From CAYNFR01 sp964396595 (GTDB lineage: Bacteria; Bacteroidota; Bacteroidia; Chitinophagales; Saprospiraceae), in NCBI GenBank assembly GCA_964396595.1, contig CAYNFR010000001.1:248001-312000 (forward strand): DNA of 64,000 bases, read 5' to 3'. The position numbers were made by a program, and so were the translations under genes. Of this stretch, positions 8,863-18,062 are shown in pieces. Numbering within the stretch: position 1 is the stretch's first letter; each line of letters begins with the position of its first letter. Under the pieces are notes generated by a model that saw only the letters and a list, made by a program, of their open reading frames with translations, did not search any database and was not told where the DNA came from.

Positions 8863-10143
8863 ATGATTCATCGTCCTCCTACATACCCGATAAAAGCCGC
8901 TATTATTCCTGATGTCAAGCTTTCCAGTCTGGAGGGGAATGTGCCTGTTTTTGAAATTAGAAAAAAAGGCTGTGACATAGTAACTATGGATATGGTCTTC
9001 GTAGGCGGTCGTGTGGTGGAGCATAAAAGATTAGCTTCATCGACGACAGCGTCGTTGCTAAAAGAAGGTGCAGGGCCTTTTAACTCGGTTGCCTTTATCG
9101 AAGCCATAGATTTTTATGGTGGGAGTTTTTCGACTTCCGGTGGAATGGACACGATCAGCCTCAAGTTGACTTGTCGTAAAAGACACTTTTCTAGTGTCAT
9201 AGAAATAATTTGCCATGCATTTGATTCTCCACATTTTTCTGAAGAAGAACTGAATACCTATATTGCTCGAAAGGTTGATAAACTTTCTATTGATCTGATT
9301 AAAAATGATACGGTATGCTATCGTGAGATCACCGAAAACCTCTACGGCGCCGACCATCCCTATGGCTATAATAGCACCAAGGATTGTTTTTTAGATCTTC
9401 AAATCGAAGATGTAAAGAAGTTCTATAATGAACATATTCATTCAGGCAATTGCTTTATTTTTTTGGCCGGAGATGTTCAAGATCATTTTTATCAAGACCT
9501 AGATAAACTTTGCCAAGTATTACCAAAAGGATTAAGGTCTGAGATTGATCAGAATCGATTGAAACGAAGCCCCATAGGTCAAAGAACAACTTTATTGTCC
9601 GGAGCAAAAAACCAAACAAGTGTTAGATTAGGAACATACTCTGTCAACCATAAACATGAGGACTACCTTAAACTTCTCTATCTGAATACGATACTCGGTG
9701 GATATTTTGGTTCTAGGTTAAGCTTAAACTTGCGTGAGGACAAAGGGATTACCTACGGTATTGATTCTGTTCTGGAGACAAATATTCACGATGGACTTTT
9801 GCTAATCAGTGCAGAAGTTTCTAACGATCAGGTTAAAACGTGCCTGCACGAAGTGTACAAAGAAATGGATATACTTTGTAACAAACTAATAGGGTCAAGA
9901 GAAATTATGAGAGTCAACAATTATCTGATGGGTTATTTTATCACTTTATTTGATGGTCCTTTTAATAGCATACGTGCCGTAAAAACATTAGCTTTGAGCC
10001 ACTTTCCATTGAACAATCTACAAACGTATTATGAAGAACTGATCTCTCTGGACAAAAGAGATATCAGAGTAATGGCGCAGAAATATCTGAAGCCTGACAT
10101 GTTTAAAGAAGTGATCGTCGGTGACGTAGCTGATTTAACTTAA
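8863..10143 (+). CDS. M16 family peptidase-like protein, inactive type
   Basis: A 426-residue protein of the M16 (insulinase/processing peptidase) family. The start is placed at the ATG at 8863; an upstream TTG at 8854 would add three residues. The zinc motif HxxEH expected after the first strands is absent: the equivalent region reads LLKEGAGPFNS. The C-terminal half keeps the substrate-pocket signature SRLSLNLREDKGITYGI. This combination marks the non-catalytic partner of two-subunit M16 enzymes. There is no signal peptide. A catalytic partner is not adjacent; the next gene is mreB. Function as regulatory half of an unlinked protease is inference. Confidence 0.85.
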   Translation: MIHRPPTYPIKAAIIPDVKLSSLEGNVPVFEIRKKGCDIVTMDMVFVGGRVVEHKRLASSTTASLLKEGAGPFNSVAFIEAIDFYGGSFSTSGGMDTISLKLTCRKRHFSSVIEIICHAFDSPHFSEEELNTYIARKVDKLSIDLIKNDTVCYREITENLYGADHPYGYNSTKDCFLDLQIEDVKKFYNEHIHSGNCFIFLAGDVQDHFYQDLDKLCQVLPKGLRSEIDQNRLKRSPIGQRTTLLSGAKNQTSVRLGTYSVNHKHEDYLKLLYLNTILGGYFGSRLSLNLREDKGITYGIDSVLETNIHDGLLLISAEVSNDQVKTCLHEVYKEMDILCNKLIGSREIMRVNNYLMGYFITLFDGPFNSIRAVKTLALSHFPLNNLQTYYEELISLDKRDIRVMAQKYLKPDMFKEVIVGDVADLT

Positions 10144-10168
10144 TAATCAGAAGGATTTAAAATAAACT

Positions 10169-10176
10169 TACTTTTG
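10169..10176 (+). promoter_or_regulatory. Possible -7 promoter element for the mre operon
   Basis: TACTTTTG, an exact TAnnTTTG match, ends 39 bases before the mreB ATG at 10216 and lies just after the stop of the preceding gene. No strong -33 TTG is seen. Confidence 0.5.
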
Positions 10177-10215
10177 TGCTCTTAAAGAGCGCTGTTATAG
10201 CGAGGCCAACAGAAA

Positions 10216-11247
10216 ATGGGATTTTTCAACTTTTTTAAGCAAGAAATTGCTATAGACTTAGGAACAGCAAATACACTTATCGTGTATCAAGATCAGGTGG
10301 TTGTGGATGAACCATCTATCGTCGCCATGGATAGAAACACACGCGAACTTTTGGCCGTGGGCACGAAGGCCATGCATATGCACGAAAAAACGCATAACAA
10401 TATCGTCACCATAAGGCCACTTAAAGATGGAGTTATTGCCGATTTTCAGGCAGCTGAACAAATGATTCAAGGAATGATCAATATGGTCGAAGGTCGTAGA
10501 AGATTCTTCACTCATCTCAAAATGGTCATTTGTATTCCGAGTGGTATCACCGAGGTAGAGAAACGTGCCGTATTTGACTCAGCGGATCATGTTGATGCAA
10601 AAGAAACGTACCTGATACATGAACCCATGGCTGCAGCATTAGGAATAGGGATCAATGTTATGGAGCCCATGGGCAATATGATTATTGATATAGGTGGGGG
10701 CACCACTGAGATAGCCGTCATTGCCTTATCCGGTATTGTTGCTGATCAATCAATTCGTACTGCAGGTGACGAACTAAATGAAGACATAGTAGAATATGTC
10801 AAAAGAGTACATAACTTGTTAATCGGTGAACGTACCGCCGAAAGGATCAAAAAAGAAGTAGGATCAGCCATCATTGATTTGCCAAATCCACCGGACAAGC
10901 TAGCCGTGAACGGTAGAGACTTGTTAACCGGTATTCCAAAGCAAATATATGTCGGTCATGCAGAGATTGCCGAAGCACTCGATAAGAGCATCACGAAGAT
11001 AGAAGATGCCGTTATTAAAGCTCTAGAAGAAACACCGCCTGAATTAGCTTCCGATATTTACAAAACAGGTATTTATCTCACCGGTGGTGGTGCGCTCCTT
11101 CGTGGTCTGGATGTCCGCATCGCAGAAAAGACTAAACTCAATGTATTTGTCGCTGATGATCCGCTCAGAGCAGTTGTTAAAGGAACAGGCAAGGCTCTTA
11201 AAAACACTAAACAGTTCACTTTCTTAATGGATCGAAGGAGCATGTAA
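10216..11247 (+). CDS. mreB: Rod shape-determining actin-like protein MreB
   Basis: A 343-residue bacterial actin that forms membrane-bound filaments and directs lateral wall synthesis. It shows the ATPase phosphate loops IDLGTANTLIVY at the N-terminus and IIDIGGGTTEIAVI in the middle, plus TGGGALLRGLD near the C-terminus. MGFFNFFKQ at the start is an amphipathic or hydrophobic tip that fits membrane binding. First gene of a plus-strand operon, with mreC starting 5 bp after its stop, then mreD, mrdA and folA. Confidence 0.97.
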   Translation: MGFFNFFKQEIAIDLGTANTLIVYQDQVVVDEPSIVAMDRNTRELLAVGTKAMHMHEKTHNNIVTIRPLKDGVIADFQAAEQMIQGMINMVEGRRRFFTHLKMVICIPSGITEVEKRAVFDSADHVDAKETYLIHEPMAAALGIGINVMEPMGNMIIDIGGGTTEIAVIALSGIVADQSIRTAGDELNEDIVEYVKRVHNLLIGERTAERIKKEVGSAIIDLPNPPDKLAVNGRDLLTGIPKQIYVGHAEIAEALDKSITKIEDAVIKALEETPPELASDIYKTGIYLTGGGALLRGLDVRIAEKTKLNVFVADDPLRAVVKGTGKALKNTKQFTFLMDRRSM

Positions 11248-11252
11248 GCCTT

Positions 11253-12062
11253 ATGCGTTCACCTCTCAGTTCAGCAGACCGTTACGCGCCTATATTACTT
11301 TTTCTTTTTTTAGAGATTATCTGTTTTATTCTCATAGTGACATTTAACCACAAGCAAAACGAAATTTTCTTGCACTCTTCCACTCAACTTAGTGGAAGCT
11401 TATTAAACAAATCGCGACAGATAAAAGATTTCACTTCTCTTCAAGTTTCTAACCAAGAATTGCTTGCCGAAAATGCTCGCTTGCTCAAAGAAGTGCTCGG
11501 AAGTTCATCTTCTAGTGTTATACCCGAACCATCATCGTCCACCGATTATACCATAGAAACAGCTTCTGTGATTACCAATTCTATTTCCTCTTCGAGGAAC
11601 ATGATAACCATTGATATCGGTCAAAAAAAAGGTCTATCAGGCAACTATGGGGTCATTAATAATCAAGGTGTGGTGGGTATATTAACAAGATCAACAAATA
11701 GATTTTCTTCCGTCATGCCCTTGCTCAATGTTGATTCACGTATAAGTGGTTCGATTGAAGGTCTTAACTTTTTTGGTTCTGTAACATGGAGTGGCTATAG
11801 ATATGATCAACTGGTGTTACAAGGCATACCTACGCATGCGAATGTCAATGTTGGAGACGCGGTAGTAACGACCGGTTATAGCTTGTTATTTCCTCCAGGA
11901 ATTAAAATAGGCAGTGTTCACTCCATAAAAAAGGGCAAAGACGGCGCATTTTACGATATAGAAATTAGCCCGGCCGTAGATTTTGCCGATTTGAGCTATG
12001 TTTATGTTATCCGTTCAGTCTTTTTTGAGGAAATCGACTCATTGTCTTATGAACATAACTAA
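11253..12062 (+). CDS. mreC: Rod shape-determining protein MreC
   Basis: A 269-residue inner-membrane protein of the elongasome. A short cytosolic N-terminus is followed by a membrane segment at about residues 14-32, a coiled coil (about 45-80) and a periplasmic beta-rich domain with the typical VVNNQGVVG-like run (here YGVINNQGVVGIL) and GDAVVTTGYSLLFPPGI. A Ser-rich linker (SSSSSVIPEPSSS) lies between coil and domain. The gene overlaps mreD by 14 bases. Confidence 0.94.
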   Translation: MRSPLSSADRYAPILLFLFLEIICFILIVTFNHKQNEIFLHSSTQLSGSLLNKSRQIKDFTSLQVSNQELLAENARLLKEVLGSSSSSVIPEPSSSTDYTIETASVITNSISSSRNMITIDIGQKKGLSGNYGVINNQGVVGILTRSTNRFSSVMPLLNVDSRISGSIEGLNFFGSVTWSGYRYDQLVLQGIPTHANVNVGDAVVTTGYSLLFPPGIKIGSVHSIKKGKDGAFYDIEISPAVDFADLSYVYVIRSVFFEEIDSLSYEHN

Positions 12063-12558
12063 ACAAATAATAGTAGCTGTCGTATGTTTACTGATTCAGG
12101 TAATTATCCTGAAGAATATGTCCATTCAGGTGTGGGATCGATACGCTATCAGCATCTTCATATATCCATTAATTATTCTTTTCCTCCCACTCGGTTTTAA
12201 TCGCTATTTTCTGTTGTTACTTGCCTTTGGACTAGGGCTCTTTATAGATATGTTCTATGATAGTCCCGGCGTTCATGCTGCAACACTTACCCTTACTGCG
12301 TTTACAAGAACATATGTTTTGCGACTCATCGAGCCTAGAGGTGGATTTAGAACAGATAACACCCCGACAGCAAAAAACTACTCCCTAGCATGGACAGCGA
12401 GATTTGTACTGATCATGTTGGGAATTCACTTGTTTACCTACTTCAGCATTGATGCATTTTCTTATGTGTTCATTGATAAAATTTTTATCAACAGTCTTCT
12501 GAGTTTAGTCTTTTCATATATTTCTGTTCTTCTAATTCAATTTATAGCCAACCTTTAA
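12049..12558 (+). CDS. mreD: Rod shape-determining protein MreD
   Basis: A 169-residue integral membrane protein with about five hydrophobic helices, placed between mreC and mrdA as is usual. The start is the ATG at 12049 (MNITKQIIVAVVCLL), which overlaps the end of mreC; an upstream ATG at 11998 in the same frame would add 17 residues read over the mreC C-terminus and is less likely. FGLGLFIDMFYDSPGVHAA is a recognisable MreD-like membrane loop in Bacteroidota. Confidence 0.9.
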   Translation: MNITKQIIVAVVCLLIQVIILKNMSIQVWDRYAISIFIYPLIILFLPLGFNRYFLLLLAFGLGLFIDMFYDSPGVHAATLTLTAFTRTYVLRLIEPRGGFRTDNTPTAKNYSLAWTARFVLIMLGIHLFTYFSIDAFSYVFIDKIFINSLLSLVFSYISVLLIQFIANL

Positions 12559-12564
12559 GCACTT

Positions 12565-14412
12565 ATGGAGGAAAGAAATAGATCAACTATAATCAAACTT
12601 TTAATGATCAGTGGAGCTATACTTCTGTTCGGTCAATTATTCTACACACAGATTTTAAATGTAAAAGTTCGCCAGCAAGCACAAAACAGATCCTTAAGTA
12701 CTAAAATTATTACCCCTCCTCGGGGGGTAATCACAGATAGACATGGTGAACTGATCGTTGTCAATGACCCTTCCTATGATCTTTCCGTAGTAATAAGGGA
12801 GCTTGACCCCAAAATGGACACCCTTGCCTTTTGTAGTTTATTGAATATTACCAAGGACGACTTCGTGTTTCTCTTTGAAAAAATCAGATCCTTGCCATAT
12901 TACAGGCGCAGTCTTCCGATGAATTTTCTGTCAAACATATCTTCTCAAGAATATGCTCCTTTTCAGGAACAACTCTACAGATTTCCTGGATTTTATGCTT
13001 CTCTTAAAAATCAACGCAACTATCCTTATCCCCATGGGGCGCACATCCTAGGTTATGTAAGCGAAGTAAGCCCGGAAGATATTAGTAACTCTCCTGATTT
13101 ATATAGCATGGGGGATCTCAAAGGTTCTAATGGAATAGAGCGAGTATATGATGATCATTTAAGAGGTAAAAAAGGCATTCAATATGTGTTAAAAGATAAT
13201 ATGGGCAGAGAGGTCGATAATTACGCAGAAGGCGCTCTTGATAGTGCTGCCTTAAGCGGAGCCATCATTACCTCCTCTCTAGACATCATGCTTCAACAGC
13301 TAGGTGAAGAATTACTGAATAATAAGCGTGGAAGTATTGTCGCAATTGAACCATCAACCGGCGAAATCCTTTGTATGGTCACTAGCCCATCATATGATCC
13401 CAATAGTCTAATACCCGGTAGGAGTCGTAATGAAACCTACCGCAGACTGTTATACGACACAATAAATAGACCCTTGTTAGATCGAAGTATTCAAGCTCAA
13501 TATCCACCGGGGTCGATCATCAAGCCTTTTATGGCACTCATGGCATTGCAAGAAAACGTAATAAATAATCATAAGACTGTTAGCTGTAGTGGTCGGTATT
13601 TTGTAAATGCTCGATTGTCGCAAGGGTGTCGCAACCATCCATCACCGGTGAATCTAGTCTCTGCATTACAGTTTTCTTGTAATAGTTACTTCTTTCAGAG
13701 CTTTAGAGATTTTGTTGACAAATTCGGTTACACAACACCGCAGATAGGCGTGGATAAATTCCATGATTACATGAGGAGATTTGGTCTTGGGGCACCATTG
13801 GAGGTAGATTTAGTATCTGAACTAGGAGGTTTTGTCCCAGATGGCAAATACTACAATAAGCTATACAATACTAACTCCTCGAGCTGGCGATCAACAGCAA
13901 TCTTATCAGTAGGTATAGGACAAGGGGAGCTACAGCTCACGACAATACAAATTGCGAATCTCGCTTCTATAATCGCTAATAGAGGGTTTTTTTACACACC
14001 ACATATTGTTAAAGGAATCGGATCTGATTTTAAAAAACTAGAAAGATTTACGATCAGAAGAGAAGTAGGCGTTGACATCCAGCACTTCGAGCCGGTAATT
14101 GAAGGCATGTCAAAAGTGATTAACGAAGGTACAGGTCGCCGAGCTGCCATTAAGGGTCATGAAGTATGTGGCAAAACAGGTACTTCTCAAAATCCTCATG
14201 GGATTGATCACTCCGTTTTTTTTGGTTTTGCCCCACGCAATAATCCGCGCATTGCTATAGCGGTGTTCATTGAAAACGCAGGCGGTGGTGGTGCTACAGC
14301 TGCACCGATAGGCGGTCTCATGATGGAACAGTATCTCAATGACACTATTTCTACACCTAGATTGCACCTGAAACAAACTCTCTCAGAACTGAATTTAATT
14401 AATAAGGTTTAA
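12565..14412 (+). CDS. mrdA: Penicillin-binding protein 2, elongasome transpeptidase
   Basis: A 615-residue class B penicillin-binding protein that cross-links peptidoglycan during elongation. A single membrane anchor lies at about residues 9-27, followed by the dimerisation domain with RGVITDRHGE (about 53-62) and the transpeptidase domain. Catalytic motifs are S317-I-I-K320 (after PPG), S371-C-N373, and K537-T-G539. Full length. It starts 6 bp after mreD. Its usual partner rodA is not downstream here but lies at 58372-59775 on the other strand. Confidence 0.96.
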   Translation: MEERNRSTIIKLLMISGAILLFGQLFYTQILNVKVRQQAQNRSLSTKIITPPRGVITDRHGELIVVNDPSYDLSVVIRELDPKMDTLAFCSLLNITKDDFVFLFEKIRSLPYYRRSLPMNFLSNISSQEYAPFQEQLYRFPGFYASLKNQRNYPYPHGAHILGYVSEVSPEDISNSPDLYSMGDLKGSNGIERVYDDHLRGKKGIQYVLKDNMGREVDNYAEGALDSAALSGAIITSSLDIMLQQLGEELLNNKRGSIVAIEPSTGEILCMVTSPSYDPNSLIPGRSRNETYRRLLYDTINRPLLDRSIQAQYPPGSIIKPFMALMALQENVINNHKTVSCSGRYFVNARLSQGCRNHPSPVNLVSALQFSCNSYFFQSFRDFVDKFGYTTPQIGVDKFHDYMRRFGLGAPLEVDLVSELGGFVPDGKYYNKLYNTNSSSWRSTAILSVGIGQGELQLTTIQIANLASIIANRGFFYTPHIVKGIGSDFKKLERFTIRREVGVDIQHFEPVIEGMSKVINEGTGRRAAIKGHEVCGKTGTSQNPHGIDHSVFFGFAPRNNPRIAIAVFIENAGGGGATAAPIGGLMMEQYLNDTISTPRLHLKQTLSELNLINKV

Positions 14413-14427
14413 TACGAAACATCTTTC

Positions 14428-14922
14428 ATGATTATATCATCCATCGTAGCAAGGGCGACTAATAGGGTAATAGGATTAGAAAACGATCTTCCATGGCATC
14501 TGCCCAAAGATCTTAAGTGGTTCATGACCAAGACTAAACATCGCCATGTGATCATGGGAAGAAGATCGTTTGAATCTATACCTCAACCCTTGCCAAATCG
14601 AACTAATATCGTTATCACTTCAGATCCTAAATATTTTCACTCTGGCGCTGTCATTGTAAAATCCATCCCTGAAGCCTTGAGTTACGCTAAAAATCAAGGA
14701 GAAACGGAGATTTTTATTCTAGGAGGTGGTAAAATTTATGACCAAACGAAAGATCTGTGGGATCGACTTTACCTTACAGAAGTCCATGGCAACCCTGTCG
14801 GAGATACCTTTTTTCCAGAAATAAATCTAGACGATTACCACCTCAGTTTTATTGAAGAGCATAGTGTAGACGAAAAGCATGCCTATCCATTTACCTTTAA
14901 GATTCTTGATCGAAAAAAGTAA
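14428..14922 (+). CDS. folA: Dihydrofolate reductase
   Basis: A 164-residue enzyme that reduces dihydrofolate with NADPH. The active-site segment NDLPWHLPKDLKWF carries the acidic residue Asp28 equivalent to Asp27 of the Escherichia coli enzyme. HVIMGRRSFESIP and EIFILGGGKIY are the NADPH-binding segments. It follows mrdA by 15 bp and probably ends the mre transcript. Confidence 0.96.
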   Translation: MIISSIVARATNRVIGLENDLPWHLPKDLKWFMTKTKHRHVIMGRRSFESIPQPLPNRTNIVITSDPKYFHSGAVIVKSIPEALSYAKNQGETEIFILGGGKIYDQTKDLWDRLYLTEVHGNPVGDTFFPEINLDDYHLSFIEEHSVDEKHAYPFTFKILDRKK

Positions 14923-15241
14923 GATTGACTTATTAAAATCTGGTTTGTGTTAGAATAAATAAATTTTTTCCCCTTGGCCGTAGGCCAATAATCCTTTTTC
15001 ATCATTTATTCAGAGACCGTGTAGAAGGGAATAAAAAAGCCAAAGTTAACAACACTATGCCTTGAGTAGGATTTCTAACGCTAGGTCGAGATTCTACTAT
15101 CTTTTCTCAGAGATTGGTTTATTAGGCTTTATGTTGCTCCCTTTGGCATTGTCAAATATAAAAAACTTTTCTTAAAATGTCAATGGAAATATCTAAAATT
15201 TTATATATATAACACCTTGTCAACTATTTTAATAGCTCGTT
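14923..15241. other. Gene-free stretch after folA
   Basis: About 320 bases between folA and the converging glucosaminidase gene. It is AT-rich with no open frame of note. It contains a small hairpin, TTGGCC-GTA-GGCCAA at 14974-14988, followed ten bases later by a short T run. That could be a weak terminator for the mre-folA transcript. I see nothing else in it. Confidence 0.4.
14974..14988 (+). terminator. Weak hairpin downstream of folA
   Basis: A perfect 6-bp GC-rich stem (TTGGCC/GGCCAA) with a 3-base loop, 51 bases after the folA stop. The T run (CTTTTT) begins a few bases after the stem, not directly at it, so termination strength is doubtful. Confidence 0.35.
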
Positions 15242-15757
15242 TTACCATTTGGGTTGATCGAGTTCATTAAGCTTATATTTCTCAATAAGCTTAATTAATT
15301 TAATATCATATGAAGGGTCTGTTGCGTATCCGGAGAGCTTTAGGCCTGTTGCCCAGGATTTGTAATCAGTCGTGGGAATGGAAAATAAATGTTGGTAATG
15401 TGCCCCAAATTTTAGAAAATTAGAATGATCCACATACGATTCAACCACACGATCATATGCCCTGAAGCACGATTCCAATAGCTGGCCGGACTTGTCATAG
15501 TCGTCATCCTTATGATAATACGTTTTCCCCTTCCACCAAGATTTGCATTTTATGCCAAAGTGGTTGTTAGATTTTTGAGCGAACTCGGATATGCCACTGT
15601 TAGACTCGAGTATTCCCTGTGCTAGCTTAATACTTGCCGGCACTCCGGTTCTTTGCATTTCAATTGTGGCAAGTTCAGTATATTGCTTGATATAGTTTTC
15701 TTGATTACTAGAATAGTCATAACTATACAAGCTAAGTAGTAAAAATACTAGGCTCAT
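15242..15757 (-). CDS. Glucosaminidase domain protein (FlgJ-like peptidoglycan hydrolase)
   Basis: A 171-residue protein of the glycoside hydrolase 73 type (N-acetylglucosaminidase), which cuts peptidoglycan glycan strands. A short hydrophobic N-terminus may act as an uncleaved anchor or signal. The catalytic Glu is Glu51 in AQGILESNSG. NNHFGIKC, FRAYDRVVESYVDHSNFL and GYATDPSYDIKL are family signatures. It is a minimal single-domain form without LysM repeats. It is transcribed towards folA and away from the aspartoacylase-like gene. Confidence 0.9.
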   Translation of the reverse strand: MSLVFLLLSLYSYDYSSNQENYIKQYTELATIEMQRTGVPASIKLAQGILESNSGISEFAQKSNNHFGIKCKSWWKGKTYYHKDDDYDKSGQLLESCFRAYDRVVESYVDHSNFLKFGAHYQHLFSIPTTDYKSWATGLKLSGYATDPSYDIKLIKLIEKYKLNELDQPKW

Positions 15758-15791
15758 AGATTGGTTTATGAATTAACAAGAATCGAAAATC

Positions 15792-16742
15792 ATGCCACAG
15801 GATAACGGCCGTAAAAGAATTATCGGGAAATACGATCAAGGAATGCCAGGGCCATTGCTCATAGTCATAGGTGGGGTTCATGGTAATGAGCCCGCTGGCG
15901 TGAAGGCTATCGAGCAGGTATTTAGGATGCTGGATGAAGAACTTTTAAAAACACCGGACTTTTGTTTTAAAGGAACGATTATTGGACTCAAAGGAAATAG
16001 TAATGCTCTGTCAGAAAATGTCCGTTATATCGATCGAGACTTAAACAGAATATGGTTTCATAAGGACATAAAACAGTGGCAAATGGCTACCGCCACACAA
16101 GATTTTGCTGAAGCGATAGATGCTACAGAAATATTGGACTGTATTAATAATGCATGTGACCAATATAATCCTCCTCAACTAATCATCCTCGACTTGCACA
16201 CTACTTCTTCGGGTGATGGAATATTTGCGATTCCCGTAGAGTCAGACCATAGTGTAACACTAGCCTATCAGCTACATGCTCCATTAGTGTTCGGTCTCTT
16301 GAATGATGTCTCGGGCACCTTGATGTCCTATTTTAGCACTTCCTATGAGCGCACACCGACGACAGTTGTATGCTTTGAAGGTGGCCAACACAACGACCCC
16401 TTGTCAATAAATCGGTGTATCGCCGCTATTATTAATACACTTCGCTCATGCAATATGGTGGATTCCGAAGTAGTCGAAAATGTACATGACCAACTATTGG
16501 TCAATTATTCTCGAGGGCTTCCCCGGTCTACACATCTTGTTTATAGACACCGCATAGCATCGGATGATGGTTTTGTGATGCTACCAGGATTTAAAAATTT
16601 ACAGCCCATATCAAAGGGTCAATTACTCGCTCATGATCGGCAAGGTGAAGTAAGAGCGCAATATGATGGTTATATACTGATGCCCCTATATCAATCAATG
16701 GGTAGCGAAGGGTTTTTTATTGTTCAAGAAAAACGCGAATAA
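15792..16742 (+). CDS. Succinylglutamate desuccinylase/aspartoacylase family zinc hydrolase
   Basis: A 316-residue zinc amidohydrolase of the AstE/aspartoacylase family. Zinc ligands are visible as His30 and Glu33 in GGVHGNEPAG and His136 in LDLHTTSS. The likely catalytic Glu is Glu196 in VCFEGGQH. RYIDRDLNR near 79-87 binds the substrate carboxylate in the family. There is no signal peptide, so it is cytosolic. The exact acyl-amino-acid substrate cannot be told. Its last 48 bases overlap the 3' end of mutY on the opposite strand. Confidence 0.88.
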   Translation: MPQDNGRKRIIGKYDQGMPGPLLIVIGGVHGNEPAGVKAIEQVFRMLDEELLKTPDFCFKGTIIGLKGNSNALSENVRYIDRDLNRIWFHKDIKQWQMATATQDFAEAIDATEILDCINNACDQYNPPQLIILDLHTTSSGDGIFAIPVESDHSVTLAYQLHAPLVFGLLNDVSGTLMSYFSTSYERTPTTVVCFEGGQHNDPLSINRCIAAIINTLRSCNMVDSEVVENVHDQLLVNYSRGLPRSTHLVYRHRIASDDGFVMLPGFKNLQPISKGQLLAHDRQGEVRAQYDGYILMPLYQSMGSEGFFIVQEKRE

Positions 16743-17783
16743 GAATTCCTTAATCTTTTTAGGAAAAGCAAGCTTCGATATGTCCTCTACTTTTACAAAC
16801 TCAAACTGCCGGCCTTTTGCGTCCTCTTCGAACAAGTAAAAATTGTAATGAATACGTTGGTGCGTCAGTAATTGACGAGCTTGCGACATTTGACGAAGAC
16901 TACCATCAATATTATATCGATCGAAGAATAATTTACGGACGCTGTCTTGGGATATACGGTTTGAGACACTCTCTACAAGCGGAAGTTCGTATAACCCTTG
17001 CCAGATATCTTTAGATATTCTCTTCTGTACAGCGCAGCTATTTGCTCTGATGATTAAGACATAGTGAAAGTACCTGTCTTTAAGAGCCTTTTTCTTGCCC
17101 TTTATCGGAAGAATGTTGACTTTTTCTTCTCGAAATGCAGCGCATTCCTGGTTTAAGGGACAACGATTACAAAGTGGGTTCGATGGGGTGCATATTAATG
17201 CGCCTAAATCCATTATGGCTTGATTAAATGCCGCAGGGTCGTGATCTGAAAGTGTTTCCTGGGCGAGTTGCGCATAAATTCTTTTTGCCTCCGCCGAGTC
17301 AATAGCGGTATACTCACCGTAATACCGACTTAAAATCCGGAAAACGTTTCCATCAAGCACGGCATAAGGCAGACCAAATGCAAAGCTGGCTACAGCCGCT
17401 GCCGTATAAGGACCTACTCCGGGTAGGCTTCGTATTTCATCATATCGCGATGGAAAAATACCTTTATGTTCTTGCATGATAATGCGTGCAGCCTTGAGAA
17501 TATTCCTCGCCCTTGAATAGTACCCTAGGCCTTGCCACACCGACATTACGTCATCCTCCTGTGCAGCAGAAAGCACTTCGATCGAGGGAAAAGCAGTTAT
17601 AAAGCGTTCATAATATGTCCAGCCTTGAACAACACGTGTCTGTTGTAATATGATCTCAGAAATCCAGATATAATATGGGTTCTGTGTCTTTTTCCATGGC
17701 ATATCTCGATCCACGAACTGATGCCATCCTAGTAATTTTATCCCTAATGAATGTCTCTCTTTCATTTGCTTTTTCTTCTGCAC
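16695..17783 (-). CDS. mutY: A/G-specific adenine DNA glycosylase
   Basis: A 362-residue base-excision repair enzyme that removes adenine mispaired with 8-oxoguanine. Catalytic Glu43 lies in SEIILQQTRV, the helix-hairpin-helix is LPGVGPYTA (120-128), and catalytic Asp144 is in VLDGNV. The iron-sulphur cysteines are C198, C205, C208 and C214 (C-X6-C-X2-C-X5-C). A C-terminal NUDIX-like 8-oxoG recognition domain follows (about 235-350). The 3' end runs 48 bases into the converging aspartoacylase-like gene. Confidence 0.95.
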   Translation of the reverse strand: MQKKKQMKERHSLGIKLLGWHQFVDRDMPWKKTQNPYYIWISEIILQQTRVVQGWTYYERFITAFPSIEVLSAAQEDDVMSVWQGLGYYSRARNILKAARIIMQEHKGIFPSRYDEIRSLPGVGPYTAAAVASFAFGLPYAVLDGNVFRILSRYYGEYTAIDSAEAKRIYAQLAQETLSDHDPAAFNQAIMDLGALICTPSNPLCNRCPLNQECAAFREEKVNILPIKGKKKALKDRYFHYVLIIRANSCAVQKRISKDIWQGLYELPLVESVSNRISQDSVRKLFFDRYNIDGSLRQMSQARQLLTHQRIHYNFYLFEEDAKGRQFEFVKVEDISKLAFPKKIKEFLFAFFLNNKKPFATH

Positions 17784-18062
17784 AATGACCTGAACTTATC
17801 TACTATAATCAACCGCCTACTAACAGGATCGAATTCATTAGCGTAAAACTAGCGGATATCTCAACCATGATTATTTATTTGACTTTCGAAATGAAAGAAA
17901 ACTACACATAGAATAGCAAGCCACATAATTTTATCGCTCGTAAACGTCCCTTGCTAGATCCTGGTCAAAAGAATGCAGCCTTGAGCAATTTCTATTCACC
18001 CTGTCTTCAAATAAATATCCCGAGCATTTTACTCGTTATATCACAATTATGAAATTCTTCCG

